DNA of 64,000 nt. Source: Labilithrix sp. (GTDB taxonomy: Bacteria > Myxococcota_A > Polyangia > Polyangiales > Polyangiaceae). Of the stretch, positions 57,610 through 64,000 are shown piece after piece; position 1 is the first letter of the stretch; every line of letters starts with the position of its first letter. Position numbers and translations under genes: made by a program. The stretch lies in assembly GCA_019637155.1 (NCBI GenBank), contig JAHBWE010000016.1, positions 124,001-188,000 of the forward strand. The letters run 5' to 3'. The notes under the pieces were generated by a model that made no database searches, was not told where the DNA came from, and worked only from the letters and a program-made list of their open reading frames with translations.

Positions 57610-59064
57610 TTGAGCTTCAAGTCTCGCTTCCCCCTCGGCGCCGCGCTCGTCCTCATGCCGCTCGCGTGCACGCTCGCGTACCCGCTCGGCGGCTACGACG
57701 ACGGAGCGCAAGCGGCCGCCGACGCTGGTCTCGACGCGAACGCGATCGAGGACGGCGGCGAGGCCGCGCCGCCCGACGGCGACGCCGCCGCGACGGAGAA
57801 CGATCCCGATCCTTCGCCGATGCTCGCGTACGCGAGCGGCGCCGCGATCCGCTATCGCCGCTGGAACGCCGCGACGAGCTCGTGGAGCGCGCCCGCCGAC
57901 GGACCCGCGATCGCGAGCGGCCGCGACGTGCGCGGCGTCGCGCTGAAGCGGTCGACCGTCAACGGCCGCCGCACGCTCGCGGTGTACACGGTGGCCGGCG
58001 GCGTCTCCGACGCGGAGCTCGCGGTGTACGACTGGATCGGCGGCTCGTTCCGCGAGGCGTTCCGGGCGCGCGACTTCGGCGCGCGCCCGGAGTGGCGCAC
58101 GTTCGATCTCGCCTGCGACGGCAAGAGCGGCAACACGTATGTCGTCTACAGCAACGCGACGACGGGGAGCCCGCGCCTCCGCTCGCGCGACGATCGCGGA
58201 TGGACGGAAGAGCGCGGCGCGTTCGCCGACTCGATCGGCGAGACGCTCACGTTCACCGAGCTCGTCACGCGGCCCGGCACCGACGACATGACGCTCCTCT
58301 ACGTCGACGGCTCCCGCCACTTCGCCGCGGCGCGCCTCGCCGGGAACGGCTTCGAGCCGCCGGCGCGCCTCGCGGGCACCATCAGCGTGACGGAGCACAA
58401 GGCGTTCGCCGGCGCGTACGAGAGCAAGAGCGGCGACCTCTTCGTGACGTGGGCGGCCGAAGGCACGTTCAACTGGAACACGGTCCCTCCCGGCGCGGCG
58501 GCGATCCCTCCCGCCATGTCGGAGCCTCACCCCGACGTCTCCCAGACCGGCGTGATGGCGGTGGCGGCGGATCCGTCGAGCGATCGGATCGCGCTCGCGC
58601 TCCTCGAGTCCGTGTGCGGGATGAAAGACTGCGACGACTGGAGCCTCGACATGTGGAACGGCGCCGGGCTCGACGGGCTGGCCACGCTCGACGGGGACAT
58701 CACGCAGTCGTACGCGGGGCTCGAGGCCAACGCGCCGATCGCGGTGGGCTGGGCCGGCGGCCAGGCCGTCGCGGTCTACTTCCGCGACGCGGACGGCTTC
58801 CGCTGGGGCCGCTGGCGCGACGGCAAGTGGGTCCTCCAGCCGCCGTTCGTACCGCGCGACCCGATCGGCCCGAAGGCGAGCTTCGTCACGTTCCGCTCCG
58901 GGAGCGACCTCGTGCTCCTGATCGAGGAGCTCTCCGGGAAGCTCTGGGCGAAGCGCTTCGACGGCACGAGCTGGAGCGACACCGAGGGCGCTGGCCCGCT
59001 CGCGGAGGGCCTCCCCAACCCCGACGACTTCAACGGGATCACGTTCGCGATCGACGCGCCGTGA
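57610..59064 (+). CDS. Hypothetical lipoprotein, propeller-like
   Basis: A 484-aa exported protein. TTG 57610 gives MSFKSRFPLGAALVLMPLAC, a good signal peptide with lipobox; the first in-frame ATG (57,655) lies inside it, so TTG is preferred. An Asp/Ala linker runs to about residue 60. The body has repeated strand patterns with Trp/Asp (RYRRWNAATSSWSAPA, VYDWIGGSFREAF, FRWGRWRDGKWVLQPPF, WAKRFDGTSWSDTEG), like a six-bladed sialidase- or Kelch-type propeller. Ligand unknown. No catalytic motif seen. Confidence 0.78.
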   Translation: MSFKSRFPLGAALVLMPLACTLAYPLGGYDDGAQAAADAGLDANAIEDGGEAAPPDGDAAATENDPDPSPMLAYASGAAIRYRRWNAATSSWSAPADGPAIASGRDVRGVALKRSTVNGRRTLAVYTVAGGVSDAELAVYDWIGGSFREAFRARDFGARPEWRTFDLACDGKSGNTYVVYSNATTGSPRLRSRDDRGWTEERGAFADSIGETLTFTELVTRPGTDDMTLLYVDGSRHFAAARLAGNGFEPPARLAGTISVTEHKAFAGAYESKSGDLFVTWAAEGTFNWNTVPPGAAAIPPAMSEPHPDVSQTGVMAVAADPSSDRIALALLESVCGMKDCDDWSLDMWNGAGLDGLATLDGDITQSYAGLEANAPIAVGWAGGQAVAVYFRDADGFRWGRWRDGKWVLQPPFVPRDPIGPKASFVTFRSGSDLVLLIEELSGKLWAKRFDGTSWSDTEGAGPLAEGLPNPDDFNGITFAIDAP

Positions 59065-59124
59065 CGAGCGCGCCGCCGACCGTTGTTGCAACCGCGGCGC
59101 TTGGAAAGTAGCCTCGCTCGCGTC

Positions 59125-60249
59125 GTGCGCATCGGCTTCGGCGCCACGTTTGCCTTCATTGCTATCTGCGCGCTCGGCGTGACGGCGACGCGAACGGCCG
59201 CCGCGGGCGACATGGACCCGACGCCGGAGCGGCTCGTCATCCAGCCGCCCGGCCTGCCGCCGGGACAGACCTGCCAGTCGATCGCGGCGACGCCGAACGT
59301 CGCGGTCGCGGCCGGCCTCCGCCCGCAGGACTTCGCGTGCCGCCCCAACCAGGCCGCGTTCACGAACTTCGTCTCCGAGCTCGGGTTCGCGCTCGCGCCG
59401 TCCGCCTTCTATCCCGCGCGGACGACCGGCATCGGCGGCTTCCAGGTCTCGATCGAGGCGAGCTACACCGGCATCTCCGCCGATCGCGCGGTCGAGGTGT
59501 CGCGCGGCAACTACCAGCAGTACTGGCGCCTCGGCACGCGCGGCACGCAGGACCCGAGCTCGCGCCAGTTCTCCGTCGCGAACAGCTCGCCCGACGGCAT
59601 CATCCAGGTCTACGCCCTCAAGGCGCGGAAGGGCCTCCCGCTCGGCTTCGAGCTCGCCGCGTCGATCGGCACGATCTCGAACACCTCGATGTGGATCGGC
59701 GGCGGCGACGTCCGCTGGTCGGTCTTCGAAGGGTTCCGCACCGGCCCGCTCGGCTACCTCCCCGACGTCTCCGTCGGCGGCGGCCTCCGCACCGTCACCG
59801 GCACCTCGCGCTTCTACCTCACCACCGTCGGCATCGACGCGCGCATCTCGAAGCCGATCTCGCTCCAGGACTCGTCCCAGATCATCCCGTCGATCGGCTT
59901 CCAGCGCCTCATCATCTTCGGCAACTCGAACGTGCTCGACGCGACGCCCAACGTCGACGCCGTCGCGCAGTGCGGTCACCAGGGCCTCGAGGAGACGACC
60001 GGGCAGCCGATCTGCCGGAACAAGCTCGCGAACGGGAACGACAACAACGGCGACTACGCCAACAACTTCACGTTCAACGAGGTCCGCATCCACCGCAACC
60101 GCGGCATGCTCGCCCTCAACTACCGGTTCGAGATGTTGTGGCTCGGCTCGCAGGTCGCGTTCGACCTCAGCGATCCGAAGGACGAGAACCCCGGCGTGGT
60201 GGGGAAGCGGCAGTGGACGCTCTCGCTCGAGGCCGGCGTCCACTTCTGA
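59125..60249 (+). CDS. Outer-membrane barrel-like protein
   Basis: A 374-aa secreted protein. GTG 59125 gives MRIGFGATFAFIAICALGV with cleavage after TAAAG. Alternating strands with aromatic girdles (GGFQVSIEASYTGIS, LALNYRFEMLWLGSQVAFDL, QWTLSLEAGVHF) and a C-terminal Phe are typical of transmembrane barrels. Two cysteine pairs occur near both ends of the barrel region. A longer start at 59,083 would add a non-signal tail. The next gene overlaps its end by 37 nt. Confidence 0.8.
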   Translation: MRIGFGATFAFIAICALGVTATRTAAAGDMDPTPERLVIQPPGLPPGQTCQSIAATPNVAVAAGLRPQDFACRPNQAAFTNFVSELGFALAPSAFYPARTTGIGGFQVSIEASYTGISADRAVEVSRGNYQQYWRLGTRGTQDPSSRQFSVANSSPDGIIQVYALKARKGLPLGFELAASIGTISNTSMWIGGGDVRWSVFEGFRTGPLGYLPDVSVGGGLRTVTGTSRFYLTTVGIDARISKPISLQDSSQIIPSIGFQRLIIFGNSNVLDATPNVDAVAQCGHQGLEETTGQPICRNKLANGNDNNGDYANNFTFNEVRIHRNRGMLALNYRFEMLWLGSQVAFDLSDPKDENPGVVGKRQWTLSLEAGVHF

Positions 60250-60767
60250 TCGCGGGGGCGGCGCTCTTCGTGGTGGCCTGCTTCGGCCGCGAAGGAAGCG
60301 GCCCCGCGGTCGGTGTGAGCGACAAACCGAGCGGCGGGCGCACGACCGCCGACGGCGGCGCGCCCGGCCCCGTCGACGGCGCGGCGTCGCTCCCCGCCTC
60401 GTACCGCGCGACGTTCGCGAAGGTGAACAAGGCGCGCTTCGTCTCGACCGGCCACGCGTCGGGTCGCTGGGAGGTCGACGTCTGGGCGAACGAGCTCGCG
60501 CAGAAGGCGCTCGCGGCGCGATCGCGCGAGGTCCCGGTCGGCGCGATCGTCGTACAGGAGCACTTCGAGCGCTCCTCGCCCGAGCGGACGCCGGGCCCGG
60601 TGATGGTGATGGAGAAGCGCGCGCCCGGCTTCGCGAAGGAGCACGGCGACTGGCGCTGGGCCGTCGTCGGCTCGCAAGGTCAGCTCGTGCAGGACGGCGT
60701 GATCGAGTCGTGCGCCGGCTGCCACGACGACGCGCCGATGGACGGGCTCTTCCCGATCGTCGAGTGA
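60213..60767 (+). CDS. Cytochrome P460-like c-type haem lipoprotein
   Basis: A 184-aa protein. GTG 60213 gives MDALARGRRPLLIAGAALFV, ending VAC (lipobox), with GGGGAAG-like GGGGAAGC upstream. The start lies 37 nt inside the preceding gene. The mature part has VGAIVVQEHFER, VMVMEKRAPGF, GDWRWAVVG and a haem-binding CAGCH close to the C-terminus, the layout of cytochrome P460/c'-beta proteins, which bind NO or oxidise hydroxylamine in some bacteria. Activity here is unknown. An internal CTG at 60,246 is an alternative start. Confidence 0.75.
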   Translation: MDALARGRRPLLIAGAALFVVACFGREGSGPAVGVSDKPSGGRTTADGGAPGPVDGAASLPASYRATFAKVNKARFVSTGHASGRWEVDVWANELAQKALAARSREVPVGAIVVQEHFERSSPERTPGPVMVMEKRAPGFAKEHGDWRWAVVGSQGQLVQDGVIESCAGCHDDAPMDGLFPIVE

Positions 60768-60777
60768 GTCGAGCGCG

Positions 60778-61620
60778 TCAGGAGAGCGCGAGCGCGATGA
60801 CGGCGGCGAGGACGAGGAACGCGAAGACGATCGTCGCGACGGTCGCGCCGACGTACGAGGTGCCGAGCGCCTTGTTCGCGCGCTCGCCTTCGAGGCGGTA
60901 GCAGCCGCGGAGGAAGGCCTTCGTCGCGCGGGTCGGGAGGCCGGAGAGCGAGCCCGCGAGATCGAGCGCGGGGCGGATCCCCTCCTTGATCGCGACGACG
61001 ATCGCGCCGATCGGACCCATCACGAGGTCCCACCCGCAGGCGTAGAGGCCGAAGCGGAGCGCGCGCGAACGAGCGACGCGCGCGCCGCCGTTCCTGCGCG
61101 CGCCGAGGTCGATCGAGAGGCCGTGCGCGGCGTGCGCGACGACGAGCATGCCCGCGAACGCGGGGAGCCCGAGCACGAGGGCGCGGAGCGCGATCGATCG
61201 CGCGGAGGGATCGAAGGCGACGTGGTGCAGCCAGCTCGGCGCGACGACGGCGGCGACGCCGACGAACGCGAGGAACGCCGCCGTCGACGCGAGCAGCTCG
61301 CACGTCGCGGCGAAGCGCAGCGCGGGGGCGATCGGTCCGTCGGGGAGCAGCTCGAAGAACGCCTCCGCGTCGCGCGTGCTCGAGCGCGCGGTGGACCACA
61401 GGCGCGAGAGCGTCGGCGCGTGCGGGCGCTCCCACGCGATGATCGACACGATGCCGGAGCGGGAGAGAGCGCTCTCCTCGCACCCCGCGCAGTCGGCGTC
61501 ACCGCAGAGCGCGCAGACGACGGCGGCGGGGACGTCGACGAGATCGCCGGACGCGTCGCGATCGAGCCGCTCTTCGAGCGACTCCTCGAGCTCGGGATTC
61601 CTTCGACGCGCCGCTGCCAT
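60778..61620 (-). CDS. Multi-pass membrane protein with N-terminal Cys cluster
   Basis: A 280-aa protein. The N-terminal cytosolic part has two Cys pairs (CALCGDADCAGCEE) that may bind zinc. Then come about five hydrophobic segments (LLASTAAFLAFVGVAAVVA; ALVLGLPAFAGMLVVAHAA; GLYACGWDLVMGPIGAIVVA; VGATVATIVFAFLVLAAVIA). The arrangement resembles Yip1-like membrane proteins, but the assignment is weak. It is convergent with the P460-like gene. Confidence 0.75.
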   Translation of the reverse strand: MAAARRRNPELEESLEERLDRDASGDLVDVPAAVVCALCGDADCAGCEESALSRSGIVSIIAWERPHAPTLSRLWSTARSSTRDAEAFFELLPDGPIAPALRFAATCELLASTAAFLAFVGVAAVVAPSWLHHVAFDPSARSIALRALVLGLPAFAGMLVVAHAAHGLSIDLGARRNGGARVARSRALRFGLYACGWDLVMGPIGAIVVAIKEGIRPALDLAGSLSGLPTRATKAFLRGCYRLEGERANKALGTSYVGATVATIVFAFLVLAAVIALALS

Positions 61621-61689
61621 GTTCCCCGACGCTCAGCATGCCTCCATCGGCGCGGGGACGCCACGCTCACAGGTCCCACATGCCGCGCG

Positions 61690-62316
61690 CTAATGCAGCT
61701 GCTGCCCCGCCGACGATCCCTTCGTGACCTTGATGTCGCGGACGGAGCCGCCGAGGCGGAAGGAGAGGAGGACGCAGGCGAGGGACACCGCGAGCGTCGC
61801 CCAGAGCGGCCAGTCCCATGTAAAGCGCACGGGCATGTGACGCGCGCCGTGCGGAGGCCTCGCGAGGAGCACCGCGACCGAGACCGCGGGAAATGCGCTG
61901 AGAAACGCCGCCGCGACGCGCGCCCCCCGCATCTGGAAGATCGAGCGGCGGCTCAGCACCGTCGGCACGAGGACACACCAGGCCGCACAGCAGCCCCAGA
62001 GCCATCCGATGTTCTTCGCGAGCACGAAGCCGGAGCGGCCCTCGATCACGGGGAGCGTGAGCTGGACCCACGGCAAGAAGAAGAGGACGAGCCCGACGAG
62101 GCCGAGCGCCGCGAGCGGCGCCTTCCCTCGACCGAGATAGGTGAGCGGCATCCGCTCCATCTCCGGCGCGGTGGGGACGCCGGCCTCGTCGTGGAGCGCG
62201 TCGTGCGAGGGCGGCAGCTTGTGGAGCTGCGCGAGCGGCATCTGGCAGACGGGGCACGCGGTGGCCTCGCCCTCCTCGTACATCTCACGGCAAAAAGGGC
62301 AGGCGAGGAGTCCCAC
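61690..62316 (-). CDS. Membrane protein with N-terminal zinc ribbon
   Basis: A 208-aa protein. GTG 62316 gives MGLLACPFCREMYEEGEATA, followed by CPVC; the two CxxC pairs form a zinc-ribbon motif. Four or five hydrophobic segments follow (ALGLVGLVLFFLPWVQL; NIGWLWGCCAAWCVLVPTVL; AAAFLSAFPAVSVAVLLA; WATLAVSLACVLLSF). Function unknown. Upstream frames to 62,511 have no support. The gap to the next gene on the other strand (62,317-62,416) holds the divergent promoters. Confidence 0.78.
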   Translation of the reverse strand: MGLLACPFCREMYEEGEATACPVCQMPLAQLHKLPPSHDALHDEAGVPTAPEMERMPLTYLGRGKAPLAALGLVGLVLFFLPWVQLTLPVIEGRSGFVLAKNIGWLWGCCAAWCVLVPTVLSRRSIFQMRGARVAAAFLSAFPAVSVAVLLARPPHGARHMPVRFTWDWPLWATLAVSLACVLLSFRLGGSVRDIKVTKGSSAGQQLH

Positions 62317-62416
62317 CCGACGAGAATAGCGGACGGCGGAGAGCATCGACCCTCGAGCGACAGCGCACCTGCCGCGGGGTTCCCGCCCGCGACCGCAGGC
62401 GTGGTAACGATCGGAC

Positions 62417-62707
62417 ATGGCTCGGCCGACGAAGCTCGACGCGGTGGTGGTGGACTCGTGGCTCGGCGCGCACCCCGGGTGGGCGCGTGAGCGTGACGGG
62501 CTCGCGCGCACGTACTCCTTCCCCGACTTCTCGGCGGCGCTCGGCTTCGTCGTGCGCGTCGGGCTCGTCGCGGAGAAGCGCGATCACCACCCCGACGTCA
62601 CGCTCTCGTGGGGCAAGGCGAGCGTCTTCTGGACGACGCACGACGCGGGCGGGATCTCGCAGCTCGATCTCGATCTCGCCGCCGCGAGCGACAGCCTCGC
62701 CGGATGA
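62417..62707 (+). CDS. phhB: Pterin-4a-carbinolamine dehydratase
   Basis: A 96-aa enzyme, the family length. It dehydrates 4a-hydroxytetrahydrobiopterin to recycle the pterin cofactor of aromatic amino acid hydroxylases. The diagnostic motif EKRDHHPDVTLSW with its two adjacent His, and LTTHDAGGIS-like VFWTTHDAGGIS, are intact. No phenylalanine hydroxylase is nearby. The stop overlaps rnc by 4 nt (ATGA). Confidence 0.9.
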   Translation: MARPTKLDAVVVDSWLGAHPGWARERDGLARTYSFPDFSAALGFVVRVGLVAEKRDHHPDVTLSWGKASVFWTTHDAGGISQLDLDLAAASDSLAG

Positions 62708-63468
62708 CGGCGCGCGACGACGAGCTCGCTCTCGCGCGCGCCCGCCTCCGCGCGCGCCTCGAGGCGATCGTCGGCGCGGGGCCGATGCCGCGCTTCGAGG
62801 AGGCACTCACCCATCGCTCGCACGCGAACGAGACGAAGCCGCCCGAGAACGAGGCGAAGCTCCCCGACAACCAGCGCCTCGAGTTCCTCGGCGACGCGGT
62901 CCTCGATCTGTGCGTGAGCGAGATGCTCATGAACGCGCATCCGGCCGCGGACGAAGGCGCGCTCACGCGGATGTGGAGCGCGCTCGTCAGCGCGGAGCCG
63001 CTCGCGCTGTGGGCGCGCGCGGAGGACGTCGGCGACGCGATCGCGTTCGGCAAAGGCGCGCGGAGCGAGCGCGAACGCACCAACGTGCTCGCCGACGCGG
63101 TCGAGGCGCTCATCGCGTGCGTGTACGAGGCGCACGGGCTCGACGGCGCGCGCAAGCTCGTCGCCGAGGTCGTGCGAGGATCGCTTCAAGAGGCAGCGAC
63201 GCTCTCGAGCCGCGATCCGAAGAGCCGCCTGCAAGAGGAGCTGCAGGCGCGGGGCCTGCCGCCGCCGACGTACCGCGTCATCGCCACGCTCGGACCGCCC
63301 GAGCCGAGCTTCGAGGTCGAGGTCGTCGTCGAAGGCGCCGTCGCCGGCACTGGCAGCGGACGCTCGAAGCGCGCGGCGGAGCAGGCGGCGGCGGCGGCGG
63401 CGCTGGCGGGCCGCGTCACCGATGACGCGGCGCAGGGCGCCGAGCGCTCCCTCTCCGGCCGCGACTGA
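62704..63468 (+). CDS. rnc: Ribonuclease III
   Basis: A 254-aa double-strand RNA endonuclease for rRNA and mRNA processing. The signature NQRLEFLGDAVLDL contains the catalytic Glu and Asp, and a second acidic site (NVLADAVEALIACVYE) is present. The dsRNA-binding domain is at about residues 160-235 (DPKSRLQEELQARGLPPPTY, then GSGRSKRAAEQAAAAAA). ATG 62704 overlaps the phhB stop. E. coli RNase III has 226 aa; the extra length is a low-complexity tail. Confidence 0.95.
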   Translation: MTARDDELALARARLRARLEAIVGAGPMPRFEEALTHRSHANETKPPENEAKLPDNQRLEFLGDAVLDLCVSEMLMNAHPAADEGALTRMWSALVSAEPLALWARAEDVGDAIAFGKGARSERERTNVLADAVEALIACVYEAHGLDGARKLVAEVVRGSLQEAATLSSRDPKSRLQEELQARGLPPPTYRVIATLGPPEPSFEVEVVVEGAVAGTGSGRSKRAAEQAAAAAALAGRVTDDAAQGAERSLSGRD

Positions 63469-63541
63469 CGCACCCTCGCGCCGGAATTGTTTGGCTTTTA
63501 CATGTTTGGCGCCTGGCCTGCGGCGTGCGAGCCTAGCCAGC

Positions 63542-64000
63542 ATGCGTCTTCAAAGCCTCCTCTTCGCTCCTGCCGTCGTCATCGCGCTCCTCGCCGCGTG
63601 CACGGTCAACAACACCAGCGACGGTCCGTCGGGCTCCGATCCCTGCAGCACGCTCGCGCGCAAGTGCCCCTTCTGCACCGAGGCCAACCTCAAGCAGACC
63701 TGCGAGGCCGCGGTGAAGACGAGCGACTCCGCCTCCTGTCAGAACGGCCTCGACGATCGCGACATCCAAGCGAGCTGCGTCGAGTCGTCGTCCAGCTCGT
63801 CGTCGACCTCGTCGACGAGCAGCTCGGGCGGGGCGTCGTCCAGCTCGTCGTCGACCTCCGGCGGCGGCGGCTCGACGTGCAACGGAGGCGCGTGCGTCTG
63901 CGTCGGCGTCAACGCGTGCGATCTCGCGTGCGACGGCTCGGGCTGCGCCTTCGAGTGCAAGGGGCCCGGCGGCTGCAAGCTCTCGTGCCCGGGCGGCAAC
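63542..64000 (+). CDS. Cys-rich lipoprotein with Ser-rich linker, 3' end outside the window
   Basis: The first 153 codons of a gene cut by the right edge. ATG 63542 opens MRLQSLLFAPAVVIALLAAC, a good lipobox. A Cys-containing segment (CSTLARKCPFCTEANLKQTC) is followed by two serine tracts (SSSSSSSTSSTSSSGG type, about residues 82-110) and a second Cys-rich module (CNGGACVCVGVNACDLACDG, CAFECKGPGGCKLSC). This is the layout of a surface-exposed lipoprotein with a flexible stalk. Function unknown. An AT-rich stretch around 63,495-63,515 may be its promoter. Confidence 0.8.
   Translation, partial: MRLQSLLFAPAVVIALLAACTVNNTSDGPSGSDPCSTLARKCPFCTEANLKQTCEAAVKTSDSASCQNGLDDRDIQASCVESSSSSSSTSSTSSSGGASSSSSSTSGGGGSTCNGGACVCVGVNACDLACDGSGCAFECKGPGGCKLSCPGGN

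Noticed and set aside
56260..60243. 1,327-codon minus-strand frame
   Set aside because: Shadow of the barrel, propeller-like and dehydrogenase genes; the end part is the acyl-CoA dehydrogenase gene in a wrong frame.
1..64000. tRNA, rRNA, integrase or transposase genes
   Set aside because: None found on either strand by inspection; short RNA genes could still be missed without a covariance search.

Overview
The window is very GC-rich and gene-dense. It looks like a chromosomal segment of a myxobacterium (Myxococcota, probably Polyangia). The evidence is three Hanks-type Ser/Thr kinases with HRD-type catalytic loops, about a dozen lipoproteins with Asp/Ala/Gly-rich linkers, a secreted protein with a MYXO-CTERM-like tail, frequent GTG starts and heavy use of 4-nt start/stop overlaps. 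I see no rRNA, tRNA, CRISPR array, transposase, integrase or phage gene, so it reads as core or shell chromosome. Taxonomy and all family assignments are by eye.

Layout. 0-4.7 kb: a cut-off lipoprotein, a UDP-sugar pyrophosphorylase, a DUF2505 protein and a beta-barrel/SppA fusion. 4.7-9.1 kb (minus): thioredoxin, a kinase with a propeller-like tail, a membrane metallophosphoesterase and a hypothetical protein. 9.2-19 kb: envelope hypotheticals, trpS, a solitary DNA methyltransferase, a chemoreceptor-like protein and secreted proteins. 19-26.4 kb (mostly minus): glmS, a trypsin-like lipoprotein, a TPR protein, a beta-decarboxylating dehydrogenase, and an ald/HAD pair. 26.5-35.5 kb: an ECF sigma factor with a membrane partner, a copper monooxygenase-like lipoprotein, pyrD, small membrane proteins, a glutathione transferase and a diiron-protein/TetR unit with an AT-rich double operator. 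35.5-45.9 kb: a degenerate repeat tract, a repeat-rich membrane protein, a Kelch-like lipoprotein, a second kinase, a DUF4403 lipoprotein and two tandem lipin/LNS2-like lipoproteins. 46-53.8 kb (minus): an FHA/AAA+ regulator, a kinase operon with two envelope proteins, and a divergent succinate dehydrogenase operon. 53.9-64 kb: trmL, secreted lipoproteins, a Uma2 remnant, a glutaryl-CoA dehydrogenase, a barrel/cytochrome P460-like pair, phhB-rnc and a Cys-rich lipoprotein cut by the right edge.

The most unusual signal is a dispersed palindromic element of about 100-140 bp found at three loci (copies at about 447-585, 21,989-22,088 and 41,617-41,815). It has an outer inverted repeat (CCCCAGACGCGGCC / GGCCGTGTCTGGGG) enclosing a small hairpin, followed by a second hairpin (GTCGGGGGC-AGA-GCCCCCGAC). 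Two copies lie inside protein-coding genes, with no stop codon, and are translated in different reading frames. The third is intergenic and ends at the stop codon of a TPR gene. Paired substitutions preserve the stems. Both coding copies carry tandem duplications whose period is a multiple of three. This resembles, in principle, the protein-inserting palindromic elements of Rickettsia, but I recognise no named family.

Other items worth a look are a flavoprotein SdhA that seems to lack the segment with the catalytic arginine, an enhancer-binding-protein-like AAA+ domain without a GAFTGA loop, duplicated exported lipin-type HAD proteins, an eight-fold HPDFEGP repeat protein, and a small membrane protein of 56 residues.
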